Counted from the first letter of the stretch, positions 32,725 to 45,062 are shown. The stretch: DNA of 64,000 nucleotides from Platerodrilus igneus (GCA_036346225.1 JARFIW010000588.1:6577501-6641500), one strand, 5' to 3'. Notes: generated by a model not told the origin, from the letters alone. Numbers and translations are program-made.

Positions 32725-33177
32725 GATTCTAGGAAACCTCCTAAACCAACGCAAGTATGCTTTCTCGACTGGCAATTGTCACGTTTGGGCTCCCCTGTCT
32801 TGGACCTATCCTATTTTTTATTTACTAGCACAGATAGAAAATTACGAGATGAACATTACAATCACCTAATTGAAGAATATTATACAAGTCTTTCGACATT
32901 TCTGTCGGAGTTAGGAAGCAATGTTGATAAATTATTTCCGTTTGAAGTACTACAAGAACATCTAAAAAAATTTTCTTTGTGGGGATTATACACGGCAATA
33001 ATGGTGATCCATATAATGGTTAGTGAAACGGAAGAGATTCCGGACGTACATAGTATTGAGTATGAAGATCCTTCTACACTAAGTAAATTTAGATTTGAAA
33101 CAAAAAATTCCGACAAGTATAATATTAGAATTAGAGACGTTGTATTAGATTTTGTTAAATTTAATTACGATTTTTAG
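32725..33177 (+). CDS. EcKinase-family gene A, 3' terminal exon
   Basis: This exon encodes the C-terminal 150 residues of an ecdysteroid-kinase-like protein (EcKinase, also called CHK-like), a family of insect small-molecule kinases linked to ecdysteroid phosphorylation and detoxification. It begins after the TTTTGTTTTAG acceptor in phase 0 (DSRKPPKPTQ). Next is VCFLDWQLSRLGSPVLDLSY, which supplies the metal-binding Asp equivalent to DFG. FLFTSTDRKLRDEHY and the rest of the helical C-lobe follow, with the stop at 33175-33177. No lesion is present. The 5' exon, with the ATP-binding and HGD motifs, is absent from the 32.7 kb upstream, so the intron is very long or the exon is an orphan. Order and strand exclude its being joined to the exon at 60555. 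Confidence 0.85.
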   Translation, partial: DSRKPPKPTQVCFLDWQLSRLGSPVLDLSYFLFTSTDRKLRDEHYNHLIEEYYTSLSTFLSELGSNVDKLFPFEVLQEHLKKFSLWGLYTAIMVIHIMVSETEEIPDVHSIEYEDPSTLSKFRFETKNSDKYNIRIRDVVLDFVKFNYDF

Positions 33178-33320
33178 TTATTTAAAATCTTTTTCGCCTG
33201 CCTAATCTGTAAATCCAATTTATCGCCCTTATAGTAGGGCAGTACATTAGATTTACCGCCCTTGGGCGGTAAAATCCTTACTTCGTAAATTTTAAAAAAT
33301 CCATTTAACAATAAGCACTT
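33178..33320 (+). other. 3' UTR and flank of EcKinase gene A
   Basis: AT-rich, with a small hairpin (TTTACCGCCCTTGGGCGGTAAA, stem TTTACCGCCC). No clear AATAAA precedes the gypsy element; the first AATAAA lies near 33423 inside it. Confidence 0.4.
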
Positions 33321-36300
33321 GTTAGTTTTTACTATGGCAAAAAAATGCCCAAATTTCAAAATGCTCAAGAAAGCAAGTTACTATACATTTTAACAAATTT
33401 TTATGTAATGGTACTCTGGCTTAATAAATAGTAGACATTAAAGCTTTTTAATGACATGATTGTGAATTAACAAATTTATCAACAGTACCATCTTACTAAT
33501 TTCTTACATTTCTAACCTAACAAATTACATTGTTACCGTCAGGTTAGCTTCTTCACCCAATACTCAAAAAAATAATTCCTACGTCTGATCATAAATACCA
33601 AACGTAAGAAGAAAGTAAAACAAAGTCTCAAGTTATTATCAAAGAAAATAAGTAAGATAAAGATATTAAGATAAAACTAGATAACAATAGATGGATCCGA
33701 AACGTCCCAGCACGCTAAGGCACACTACAACTACATGCATTAAAGATATAGCGTAGAATTCCCCAGCTCACCAAGCCGTTTTGTCATTCATCACAAAGAT
33801 ACAAGAGAGAGTGGCTACTTGAAGCCGTTATACAGGTAAATACTCATATCCCCTAGAAGAGAGCGATCTGTGAGGCAGGCCCGTTAGTAAAACGGTATTA
33901 GGGACCGAAAAAAGGCATGTGGGTGCATTCCTGCACCCGACGTTGAGCGATATCGGTCAGATATCCATATTTACTTACACTCACACATTCACGCACTTAT
34001 ACATACATGCACTGTTAGCGGTCACATGCGGTTGTCAGCGGCACCGCATGACCTCACGAAAGATTTCCAGAGACGTGGTCCGGGCGTCTGTAAAAAACAC
34101 CCGCGCAACCACACGGTGACTAACGGAAATGAAAAGGCAATAGAGATATAGGAAAGGTAAAAATAGAGAAGTAGGCATTTTGGAATGTACTAGTGACACT
34201 TCTAGGTAGAAGAGAATAGAGGAAAGGCTTGCATTGAGCAAAAGCGATAGAAAAAGGTGGATAGAAAAGCACTACTCAGTAGTCCGGAGTGAGGGAAAAA
34301 TCACTTATGTGGTAGACGGGTGTTCCGGGACAAGAACAGGTCTACCGAAGGTAAAATAAGGCGGAAACGGAGACAGCGGGATAAGAAAAAAAGCATAGTT
34401 TTTGACAAGCGTCCGAGATAAGGTAGAAAGTTGTCCTTATTAAGTTCAGATCGGTCTGAAGGACCACCTGCTATGTTAATCGAACAAGTTAAGACACATA
34501 ATAAGTTAAAAAATTACTAGACTCTTGATGAGAACTAGTACGATCATCTTCCTAACGACTGCATCCACTATGATAAAAAGATCAGACAAAAGTTGAAACA
34601 ACTACTTAAAAGCATTACTACAGATACCTTCACACAAAAAACCAACTGTTCCAAGGTAATTTTTAGAAACGGTAACGCCATAAACACACAAGAATGTCTA
34701 ACTATAAGCAGTTAAATACAACCATACTGTCCCAATATGCTAAAAACAACCAAGAATTCGATAAGATATCAATAAAAAGCGATAGCACCTCACCACGAAG
34801 TTCAATAAAAAACGACAAAAAATGTTTATATGTTCTGATGACTTAGTAGAAGAAAAAGCTAGTAATGATATAGGATAAAGTGAGCGACTGCAACTGTTCA
34901 GAAGAAGAACGCATGAAATAAAACTCCTAGTTTTTTGCAACTGCGAATAAGGACTATTTCTTACAAAGGCATAGGCCGCGGCTCATATGGGAGTACAAAG
35001 AAAAAAGCCTCCAATCAGCATCAGCTAAAACCAATTATAAAAATTCAATGAGTATTGCAACCAAAGTTACGACAATCATCACAAAATTAAACAACGTAAG
35101 ATAAATGCTAAAAACAAAATAATATAGTGGAGAAAAGGTGCCAGGATTAATTAAATGAAGCAACAGAGTTATATTAGATAATCTAGATAACAAACAGATA
35201 TGTGGCTAGCAATAAATTCAAGGGAAAATTAACGGCCAGCAAAAAAATAGCTAATTTAAGGTAAATAAGGCAAAAATGTAGATGATGAATGTTGTATGAA
35301 AAAAGAAATGGATAAATAAAGTTAACTAATTCATATCAGGGACAAAAACATTAGGTAGACTATTAATGAAATGAAACGTGAAAAAAATTAATTAGCATTC
35401 GGGTCAGCAGAGAATGATTTAAGATCCTTGATATGCCACCTTCCTTGACGTTTTTCTTCGGTGTTTTGGAGTTCATAGATAAGTGGACTAATAACACGAA
35501 TGACCTTACATAAAATGAATTTTGCGACTAATTTTGAAGAGAATTTTTTTGTAGCATCAGATAAGACATAATTCTTTTTCCAAATGTGTTCACCTAAAGC
35601 AGAAGAAATATCTCGTTTCGCAGATTGTAGTGATCTTTCTCTTTTCGTAAGCTTTTAACAAATTTTTTTTAACGTCATTGTAGATAGAAGGTAATGATTG
35701 TTGGTCTCCGTCCCAGCGTACTTTTTCATCAAATTCAATTACATTAGCATCATCAGGAACTGAACCGTAATAACTACCATCAATTGGCGTGCATCTTCCA
35801 AAAACAAGAAATGAGGGAGTAAATTGGGTGACTTCGTGTTTAGAGGTACGCAAAGCTTGAGCGATTTTAAGGATATTTTCATTCCACTTAGTGTGGTCTG
35901 AATCGATATATGAAGAGATAGCATTGATTAAAACTCGATTTACTCTTTCGGTAGGGTTTACCTGTGGATGGTATTTTGCGGTAAACCAAATTTTTTGTAC
36001 TTTATAACTCTTGTCAAAATTTTGAAAATTTTTTGAGATAAATTGCGACCCATTATTACACAGAATAATCTGAGAGACACCAAAGATAAGAAATACACTT
36101 TGTTCCAGAAATTTGATTGTAGCGGAAGATGTGGCTTTACTTAACGGTTGTACCATAACGAATTTAGAAAACCAATCGGTGACAACTAAAAGATATTGGT
36201 TACGTTTTTTTGATCGAGGAAGAAGTCCTAATACTCAAGCGATATTAATTGAAAGGGATAAGATACACGTTTGAAATTACCCATTAAACTAGAACGAGCT

Positions 36301-38392
36301 TCTTGAAAGTTCCTCTGAGACCCACAAATTTTACAGTTTCTAATATATCGGCAGGCAGATTGTTTTAATGTAGACCAATAATATAATCCAGATATTTTCG
36401 CTAAGGTTTTTATAACACTGAGATCAGCAGCTATAGGGTCGTCGTAGCACAATTTAAGAACTTCAGTGCGGTTAGCGGTAGGAACAACAAGTTTGCATCC
36501 AGGGATATTAGAGATTTTGTGAGAAAAGGAAGATAGAAATTTATATAATCTATTATTCGTTACACGAAAGGTGGAAAATTTATCGGGATTTTCAGAAACT
36601 TTCATTATCATATTTAGATACCAGGCATCAGAAATTAGATCTGGGAGGTTAAGAGAAGCGACATCACGAAATAAAACATCAGGTACGATATTTAATTTGC
36701 CAGGTCTATGCCGAACGTCAAAGGTAAATTGAGAGATACGCAAGTTCCATCTTGCCAACCGACCTGCGGGTTAAGTTATTCAACCATGTGAGGGTTGCAC
36801 AATCAGTAATTACTGTAAAATGTGTACCTTTAACATATCCTCTAAATTTTTCAATGCCAAAAATAACCTCTAGTAATTCACGTTCGGTAGCTGAATATTT
36901 TTGTTCAGCATAAGTTAAAGTACGACTAGCATAAGCAATAGGGTGTTCTAATCCATTGCTTACTTGAAACAACAAGTAAGTGAGGCATCGGTTTGTATAT
37001 AAAATCTTTCATCAAAATTGGGCGAGATTAAGATAGATGCAGAAGTGATTAATGTTTTAAATTGTTCAAAAGCCTGCTGAGCTTTTGAATTCCATTCGAC
37101 AGATTGACTTTTCTTTTCATTTTTAATTAAGGCAGTAATGAGCGTAGATATAGTTGAGAGATTAAGTAGAAAAATACGATAGTAACTAATCATTCCTATT
37201 AAATGTTTAATTTCGGTAACAGTCTTGAGTGTTTTAAATTTAGTAATAGCGTCGACTTTAGCAGAATCTGCCCGAAGACCAGTTCCATCGATAATAAAAC
37301 CAAGAAATGTAAGAGAAGAACAGCAAAATTGACATCTCTCCCAATTTATTTTAAAACCTGCTGCATTTAAGCGTTCAGCAACTTCATTAAGTGTAGCGGT
37401 ATGTTCTTCAAAGAAACTTGATGTCGTCTAAAAATACAAAGGCACGTTCTTGGTGTAAGATAGGACCTAAGTTTGATCCATAGTACGTTGTAAAGTTTGT
37501 GGTGCGTTACAGAGACCAAACGGCAAGAAATTATATTCGAAAAGACCCCGACCTGGGACACAAAAAGCAGTTTTTGGACGTGAAGATAAGTCAAGAGGGA
37601 TCTGATAAAAAGCTTATCTAAGATCGATAGATGAGATAAATTTAGCGATTCGAAGCCGACTTAAAATAGAATCAGTACGGGGTTAGGGATAGGCGTCGGG
37701 CACAGTTCCTCATTTTTCTTACGAACTAATAACACGGGATACATCCATAGCGAATTTGAAGGATAGGTAGCACCAGATTCGAGCATTTTATCTATTTCAA
37801 AATGTAAATGTTTTTGTAATGCGGGCGATAAGGGATATTGACCTTGCTTAAAAGGAACAGCATCGCCCGTAGAGGTAATATGTGTTGCGGTAGTAACGCA
37901 ACCACGTTCAGAGGTATTTAATTTACGAAATTTGCTAATTGTAGAGCTAAGAATTGCATTTTGGAAATCTGTGAGAGAAATTTTATTAGATATACCAGCC
38001 GACGCATATGAATTTGTTTTGAGAGAAGCTTGCCAAGAAAAATCTTGAAAATACAGAGATAAATTAAAAAGTTTGCAAAAATCCACGCCAAGTAGAAATG
38101 GGTAAGCTAGTGTAGGTACAATTAAAAATGGAACATCACGTTCAAGTGACTCTACTTGAATTTTTAATTTAAGGGAACCAGTTACATATATTTTATTATC
38201 GTCAGCTAGATTTATAGAGGTTTTTTCCGGAATAACCTGAAATTTAAGTTTTGTTCAGATAATTGCTATAAACCTTTGTTATTTATAAGAGAACATGACA
38301 AACCCGTGTCCAATAAAGCGATTACATTTAGGGAATCAATAGAGATTAGTAAGTGAGGGCGGCTGTCAAGAGGTTTTTTAACAAGTTGTAAG
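33320..38392 (-). mobile_element. Decayed Ty3/gypsy element, copy 1 (5' part missing)
   Basis: Minus strand: protease, reverse transcriptase, RNase H, integrase (38392-35590), then about 2 kb of LTR or 3' non-coding sequence (35395-33320) that is collinear with 45541-47870 on the other strand. The gag and the 5' LTR are missing: the right side is cut by the LINE tail at 38393. The left limit is set by loss of similarity and is approximate. It lies just beyond the EcKinase exon. Confidence 0.85.
35590..38392 (-). pseudogene. Gypsy pol: protease, RT, RNase H, integrase (broken)
   Basis: Segments in order: protease (ALLDTGLSCSLINN, 38392-38266); RT fingers and palm in shifted frames (38086-37367, with LHFEIDKMLESGA and WMYPVLLVRKK, and later the VFLDD-type region disrupted); RT thumb (SYYRIFLLNLSTISTLITAL, 37193); RNase H (IAYASRTLTYAEQKYSATER, 36940); the connection (NIVPDVLFRDVASLNLPDL); integrase zinc finger (H...CRYIRNCKICG, 36360-36330); and integrase core (VSQIILCNNGSQFIS with Asp replaced by Asn, HPQVNPTERVNR with the third acidic residue). 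At least six frame breaks are present. Presence of all domains in Ty3 order confirms the family. Confidence 0.88.
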
Positions 38393-38892
38393 GCATTATA
38401 ATTTGAATAAGGGCCGTTATACCTGCAGCCACGTCCCCAATGCTCCACCCGAAGGTACTACATGGAGTTTAAACGCGGAAATATAAACGGGTTTCAAATT
38501 TAATCTAACTTCAAAATTAATCGATCCCAAATAAAAATCTAACAAACTAAAACTAAAAACAGGGTTTGAATAATGGTACCCCTGGCGTTAATTGGAGTGT
38601 GTCCGTTTAACAAGACACACGCGAAAGTAAAACGAGAGGGATCAGTAATACCGGATAGCAGTTGCCAGCTCTGGTTACCGGTGCGACCTGAAGGGTCGTC
38701 TTAAAACTATCCAAATCTAGCTAACTAATATTAAATATGGATTCAAATTTCTAAGCATTCGCCAAATATTTTAATAGTGAATCCAGCTATTTTGCCTGCT
38801 CTACAAATTTGCAAATTCGTCCTCCCCTGAGCTAAGTAATTTCTTCTATCTTTAGCCTAAATCCATCCCTAGCTTTTCCCACCATTCCACGA
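38393..38892 (-). mobile_element. LINE copy 3, 3' UTR tail only
   Basis: A 500-bp minus-strand piece matching 3455-3895 of copy 1, with the 3' hairpins present (UUCG loop version near 38445). It is 5' truncated in the 3' UTR. It interrupts the gypsy protease region at its left and touches the MULE at its right. No clear target duplication was found. Confidence 0.85.
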
Positions 38893-38989
38893 CCGTCTCG
38901 TGGCAGTAATGACACGGCTGCAATGACAGTTGTAGACAGATTGAGGTTACTTAATTTTTTTTGTTTACATAAATTGGATGAGGTCTGTG

Positions 38990-39130
38990 TTAAAGTTAAA
39001 TTGATTGTTTATCTCGTTATTTATATAGGAGGAGTAAAAAAAATGAATATTTGCCAAGATTGTGGTTCTGAATTTACGTAAAATAAAACTTTGTATGGCC
39101 ACTTAAGAAAATTTCATGATTTGAATATAA
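38990..39130 (+). repeat. MULE left inverted end carrying a finger start
   Basis: On the + strand it reads ATG at 39042, then NICQDCGSEFT, a stop, and NKTLYGHLRKFHD: the same finger as at the true 5' end of the transposase. So both termini have a start codon and finger. Confidence 0.65.
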
Positions 39131-39919
39131 GAGACCAGTTTCTATAAGCAACCAACTATGAATAAAAAAGAAGTTAAACTCAGTGCAATGAAGGAAATTA
39201 ACTTTACACGAATGTTATCTATATATGTTAGCTCTTGTATGTAAACAACTTGACATTTTGTACTAACTTGTTGCTATTTTAGGTATCTTTCGTACTTGTG
39301 TCAATATGCAGTTTAAAGGTAGTTCGCTGGTATTTCTTTAATTTGATTTGTAAATTATTAATTACTTGAGTGAAATGTGTTTAATAATAGTAATAGAGGC
39401 CTGAGGTTTTAATAATTGTATTTTTATTTTTTAAAATGTAAACACGTTATGTACCCATATACATTTGCTCAATAAATACCTAAAATAATTAAGAAAGAAA
39501 CTAATTTTATTTTGTCGAGAATTTTGTTTGCACTGTCAGTCGACTATAATATGTAAAAAAAACAAGGTAGAAAATTAAGATTATTTTGGTACTCCGACTA
39601 AAAGTAAAACTAAAATACTGCACTGTTAATATAAGAACACTCAATCCGACAGATTTGACGAAATTACAATAACTTACCAGTGCTTATAACACTGATAAAA
39701 CAAAGTGAGAACTGAGGATTAAATTAGATTAGTCGCGTACTTGTAGGTTTCCCATCAAAATCGCTGGGATTGTAATAATTTCCAGTAATTTGTACATGTA
39801 TTTCTGCGAGTGGTTTCCCCATCGGATTTTATTCCCAAACAAGAGAAAGCAGAAAAAAATCTAACTTTATAAGCTTTAGCGTTAATTAAACCTACTTTCT
39901 ACTGAGATAATACACTGTC

Positions 39920-42320
39920 TTATCTTAACATAAAATCAGGTGATGTATGATCAGATCTTGTATGAACATTAACATTAAGGTTTGAGTTATTAACCAAACC
40001 ATCCCTAATAAAAATTTCTTCTGTTAGGGTAGGCTTTTTAAGATCATTATTCCTTGTTGACTTTTTCTTAGTAGAAAAAAGCCGCACCTGATGTTCAACT
40101 TTTTTATTAATATTAATCTCCTCTGTAGGTTTTAGATCAATAGATTTTGCTTTATTTGATGTGTCCATGATTTTATCAAATTGCCTCATTATACCCAGAT
40201 GTTCGTCGTCAGTTAACGAAGAATTCTCACATAGGCCTATTATTAGCTCAGCTTTTTTTTAATAATATCATTTTTTGAAGATTTTGCTTCATTAACGTTA
40301 CTAATATGCAAAGGTGTGGCAATGTCAAGATTCGATTTGTAAAACTGTGTTGCACAAGCATGTATGTGTTTGCAAATGTTAAGCTTTATCATGTTGTCAA
40401 TACAGGTGCATTGAAATGTATGAACACATATGCTGCACTTTGTAAAACTTAGGCATGAACCTTCACAGGCCTCATCTACTCTGGTAACTTGATACTGGTG
40501 AAAAGCACAAGTGGACAACGTAACTAAAAATTCCTTATCATTTTCAAGACGTCTAATAAAATCTTATGCAATTGTTAGACTTGCTTTATGACTTTGTTTA
40601 ATTCTATTAATTTTGTCATTGAAAGTATTCTTTGCAAATTTAATTATACGTTTAAACAAGCCATCTCGAACAATTTTCATTACTGCATTAATGTTTTTGT
40701 CCAAACGTCCAAACTTTCCGACCTTCCAAATACACATACTTCAAAACTTTGTGCATTGATTCAAGATACATGTTAGTGTTTATTCCTAAATTCAATCGAT
40801 ACCAATATGCCCAAGATGTTGGACGATTTGCATAATTATTATGAAAATATTCAGCAAATTCTTGCGCCAATTACGATCCACATGCCAGGTACATAGCAAC
40901 TGGTGAGGTACCTTGGCCGTAATATAAGACCATGCATTATAAAATGCTGGAGTGTCATCAGACATAAAAACAGTAGTTGATATAATACCCACTCTTGATT
41001 TAATTTTTCCAAAAAACAACTTGAAAATCATTTCGTCAGCACGATTTGAAAAACAAAATGCCACTGGGCACCCTGAACCAAATTCATCCACTGTCATTAG
41101 TGTGTAGAGCTGAAAATCGTAACTATTTGTACCGTGTGTACCATCAACGCACACTTTGTCGTTCCCAAATTTAAGCAACTGTTCACGTTGAAAAGAAGTC
41201 ATTATGACCAATGCAAAATCTTGAACATCTAAAATTATTTCTGAGTCATTTGAGTTTCCTTCTACACCTTGACTTTTATAATATAACACTGGGCAGTCGC
41301 TTTCTAAGTTCGTCATCTCCTCTACCCACAGCGGTACGCTAATTGCATCATTTAGGTGACGTTTCACACCATACTCAATATTGAAGTCCCTAACAATATT
41401 GTGCATATATTTTGTTTCTAACAACAAAATTCTCTGTGAATTTTCTTGTTTTAAAGCAGAATCACGAACATCATCCAATATATGTTGAAATCTAACACCT
41501 TCCTTTAACTTTCCTGAAACACATCAACTGTAAAATTTTAGACTAGAACTTTATGTTCGAAAATACCTGCAATTTCTGCTTTACTCTCTTTACTTAAAAA
41601 AACTCGACCAATATCGTTGGTATGTCCAACATGAGTTGTCCAAAAGTCTACTGCAACAGACCCATCGTTCTTTATCGTCGCTTTCATTTTTGAGGGACAA
41701 ACACTTCCAATTTTATTAATGCCTGTGCTTTTTAAGCTTCTAAAACCCTTGCCTTTTGGAATGTAGTTGTACGATCGATGGCAATTATAGTACTCCTTTT
41801 TGGTGCCATCAGACAATAATTTAGCTGAAGTGTGAAGTATATACATTGTCAAAGATTTTTACTGTTCTTGGTTTTTTCAGTTTTTGAACTCTGTTGAACA
41901 GAATAAAATTAGTATATAATTAACACTTTGCATAATAATCTTCAAACCTAATTGTGAATTAAAATGTAGTTGATCAAGTTTAGTTTCAATTTGATGTTCA
42001 TTTGCCAAATGTTGTCGAAGTTTTTTATATCCCTTTAGATGTGTTGTACAATTTTCATAAAAGCACTTGATTCTTGACGAGTTGAGAATTATTGGAATAC
42101 TTTTATGAACAGTTCTGCAATGACGACGTAAAGTTGCTTAACTGGTCAAGGATTTGCCACATGTATCACCCAAAGTTTACTAGTTAAAATAACTGGTTTT
42201 CTATATTCAAAATCATGAATCTTTCTTCAATGGGCATACAAATTCTTCTTTTGTGTAAACTCAAAACCACATTTTTAGCAAGTATTCATTTTTTACTCCT
42301 CATTTACAAATAACACGATA
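39920..42320 (-). pseudogene. MULE transposase with C2H2 fingers and SWIM domain
   Basis: Order on the minus strand: a C2H2 finger at the N-terminus (KCGFEFTQKKNLYAH..KIH, 42290-42220); two more (CGKSLTS.ATLRRHCRTVH and CFYENCTTHLKGYKKLRQH, 42160-42000); a FLYWCH-like zinc region (41852-41538, YNCHRSYNYIPKGKG and TTHVGH); the MULE DDE core (41478-40690); and a SWIM-type finger (CTCIDNMIKLNICKHIHAC, about 40410-40350). In the core, VCVDGTHGTNSYDF gives the first Asp, FMSDDTPAF the second, CTWHVDRNWRKNL the C2H motif and NMYLESMHKVL the Glu. Stops and frameshifts (for example near 41530 and 40830) break it. The third catalytic residue remains readable. Confidence 0.85.
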
Positions 42321-42335
42321 AACAAAATTAATAGG
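42195..42335 (-). repeat. MULE right inverted end, transposase 5' end
   Basis: Partner of 38990-39130. Shared blocks on the minus strand include TTGTTTATCGTGTTATTT, GAGGAGTAAAAAATGAATA and TTCATGATTTTGAATATA. Confidence 0.65.
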
Positions 42336-42356
42336 TAATTTTCATAGAATGAACTA

Positions 42357-42665
42357 CAGCACAATGCAAACATCGCATTAAACAAAGCCCTAGAATGGTG
42401 CAACGCAAATAAGATGACAATAGCACATGACAAAACAACTTATATGATAGTTAAAGGTTCTCTAGAAAGAGACCCTATCATTAAACTGAACAGAGACAGA
42501 ATACGAAGAACACGGGAGGCCAAAACTAAACTACGAAAAACAGATTGCCGCAGTGACTGCAGGTGCCAGTAAAGCTATGCAATGCATAGCAACTCTTGTA
42601 CAACGAACGTACAATATCCCCCTAAACTGTGTAAGCTTATACTTATCCAGCGTACTTGCAGCAAT
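42357..42665 (+). pseudogene. R1-clade LINE reverse-transcriptase fragment
   Basis: The plus-strand translation gives ALNKALEWCNANKMTIAHDK, then YMIVKGSLERDPIIKLN and RIRRTREAK. A frameshift leads to KQIAAVTAGASKAMQCIAT and NIPLNCVSLYLSSVLAAI. This is the RT palm/thumb region of an R1-group LINE unrelated in detail to the one at 3455. Both ends are cut, on the left by the MULE and on the right by an LTR. Confidence 0.75.
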
Positions 42666-42844
42666 TGTTACGTGCCGAAAAATCGGCCGTAAACATTTCC
42701 AAATTTAGTTTTAATTTGTAAGAATTTCGCGCCAATAATTTAAAAAGACGTGCGTGTATTTCCGTCGCTTGAAATAGTTGCGTTTGCGCGAGATTGCGCC
42801 GACGCGGAGTGCAAAAAGGGGAAGTGGTGGATTTCCGGACAGGT
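42666..42844 (+). mobile_element. Older LTR (family a), 5' piece
   Basis: Begins TGTTACGTGCCGAAAAATCG and ends ATTTCCGGACAGG. It matches the first 180 bases of the solo LTR at 55665. The rest of this LTR resumes at 49395, so the 6.55-kb element between them was inserted into it. Confidence 0.75.
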
Positions 42845-44015
42845 TGTTACGTGCCAAGGGTCACTTAAACATTGTTAGTAGTTTAGTTTTTAATACACGG
42901 AAGTTTCGCGCCATATTTTCAAAAGACGCGGTGCGCGGGAATTTTAAATAGACTAGGCGTGTACTTCCTCTACGTCAGAGTGCATTTGCGCAGATGGCAC
43001 GACACTAGAGGGGTAAACGAATACTTCGCGCCGACGTGAAAAAGACAAAGAGGGAGGAAAAGTGGTGAGAGTTTTCGGTTGGACGCTTCAACGTGGCCTT
43101 TGCCTTTGTTCTTCGAGTGAAGTGGTCGTTTTGTGGTAACGTATCGTAGCTTTACCTATGTAGAGTTCCTTTGCTTGCTTATCTTTTGTTTGTCGTACCT
43201 TATACCTTTTCCCGTCATTCCCTGCATAGGTAGGTGATGAATCTGAAGCCATAGGCAAACCGGACTCCACGACCCTGATGTACATGCTCCGCTAGCAGCT
43301 CCGGAGGAATCACCATCTTTAATCTCTCCGGGATGTAGCCGGATGGACTTGGGAGAGGCCTACCGTAGCGCAACTTCGTGCGAAGGCCGGATCTCTGATT
43401 TGAAAATACTATTTATCCCCGAGCGGCTTTATCAACCCTTCGGAACTTACCTGAAGAATCAGTAAAATTAGCAACAAACGAAAATGAGTCCAGCAGATCC
43501 ATTTCATCCTCCAGAGCAGATTAACCCACGTCAGAAGCAAATATCCTCAAGAAATCTTTGCAGTCCCACCAGTTACAACCAGCTCTTTTACCTGAGGTAC
43601 ATGCTCCGCTAGCCGCTCCGGAGGAACCGCCATCTTTAATCCCTCCGACATGGAGCCCTGAGGAACCCTGATAGAGGCCAACTTTGGTTCGGATTTCCGG
43701 GGTGAGTAAATAGTGTTACCTGTTTATTTAACTTTTTATATTTTCGACTATTACGCAATGTAAATTTGGCAATGGGTGATGTCATGGTAGTTGGCCACGC
43801 GAACCTGTCATAAGGTTGGCGCTTCCGGCCGCCAGGGCGTTGCATTGCTTTTTATCCATTGCGCTTGCGCGATGTGTCTTATGAACTTTGGTAACTGTAT
43901 TACCGACTTTTAAGAACTATCTATCACCATATAAATGTATCACCATCTAGAGTGTAATACTTTGTAATCTGTTTTATCGACCATATAAACTATCACCAAG
44001 AGTAGTGTAATAAGA
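42845..44015 (+). repeat. 5' LTR of the family-b element
   Basis: Begins TGTTACGTGCCAAGGGTC and ends GTGTAATAAGA. It contains a diverged internal direct repeat, ACATGCTCCGCTAGC.GCTCC (43283 and 43600). Short frames inside it are not supported as genes. Confidence 0.85.
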
Positions 44016-44016
44016 A

Positions 44017-44045
44017 TGGCGCCTTTAATGTGGAGGTTGCGAACC
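44017..44045 (+). promoter_or_regulatory. Primer-binding site of the family-b element
   Basis: TGGCGCCTTTAATGTGGAGG, then TTGCGAACC. This follows the tRNA-Lys(CUU)-complement pattern TGGCGCC....GTGGGG.TCGAACC with changes in the middle. Confidence 0.6.
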
Positions 44046-44937
44046 GGGGAATTTTCCTTTGTTTTTATAAACATTCAATGTATTATCAATGTTATTTAAA
44101 AAAAAAAAGCTTTTTCACTAAAAATGAAGTAATTAATATCTGTAATCTTAAAACTTATACGTGTTTTGGAACACGCATTCTTTTAGATGTCAAAAAGCAA
44201 ACTTCAACTATTTAACCTTACCTTATGCAAGTAAGTATATAAATAAACAAGCTTTTATCTTATTTTATGCCTAAACACTGTTTATTACAAAATTATCTAC
44301 ATATATTAAATTAAAATATCTTTGTTTGTTTTCCTAACTTTAGAAGATCTTTTTGAACTTGAACACACTGTCTTGTATGTTACGTTTTAAAAAATGCCTT
44401 AGTGATTTACCTATTTAATAACAAAATTGTTTGCCTAAAAATAGATTTCCTGTTTACCTAAGTTTTTAGTGTCTTTTAAAACGTTATTTTGACCTAACCC
44501 TGATATATTTTTTCCTCTTAGATATTATCTTGTTTGGATATAGTTTTAAAAGTTTTTTCCTTGTATGGTTTAAACAGTATAACCTATAAATGCGTTTTAT
44601 AAAGGTTCTTGCCTTATATATAGTAACGAAATTACCTAGACCATATTTTTACCTTTCAAAATGTTGTAATAAATTGCATTTCTTTATATCTGTTCCTTTG
44701 AATACTAAAATAAAGAAATTTCCGTTAACGTTTATTATTTAAACTCATTTACGATATTTGTTGGTAACTTCTGCAATATTGAAAGAACATTCCAATAATT
44801 TGGAATACCTTTTGTATAGGTATCGTGGAATTTTTCTTTCATGTAGCAAGTTTGATTTTGTCTGATTGCATATTTTTTTTTAGTTATTGATATCTCAACG
44901 TACCTTAACATCTGTAAGCGAAATTTACTGTCGAATT
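44046..44937. other. Unassigned AT-rich interior
   Basis: No frame above about 60 codons and no recognised domain. There are several TTTCCT.TTACCTAA-like stretches but no regular repeat. Confidence 0.4.
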
Positions 44938-45021
44938 TGGTCGCTCAGCGTTATGTAAGTCTAGACGAGACCCAAGGGTTGGTCGCTCAGCGTTACTTAA
45001 GTCTAGACGAGGATTCGGTTG
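44938..45021 (+). repeat. 42-bp tandem duplication with primer-site-like core
   Basis: Two copies of TTGGTCGCTCAGCGTTA.. then TAAGTCTAGACGAG (44938 and 44980). TGGTCGCTCAGCGTTA resembles a primer-binding site next to a 5' LTR end of the gypsy family. Confidence 0.6.
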
Positions 45022-45062
45022 GTAAGTTTGTCGTTTAGAATTTGTAAATCATTTTTTTAATA

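Larger units (their letters stand above)
38970..42345 (-). mobile_element. Mutator-like (MULE) DNA transposon
   Basis: This 3.4-kb element has a decayed transposase on the minus strand and long inverted ends (about 38985-39130 and 42195-42335, roughly 75% alike). Each inverted end contains the ATG and first C2H2 finger of the transposase. The exact outer ends and the 9-bp-type target duplication could not be fixed by eye. The region 39160-39920 is 3' non-coding sequence. Confidence 0.75.

Noticed and set aside
43088..43285. Small frames inside the family-b LTR, also at 48346
   Set aside because: Present twice only because the LTRs are copies, and broken by one-base indels between them.
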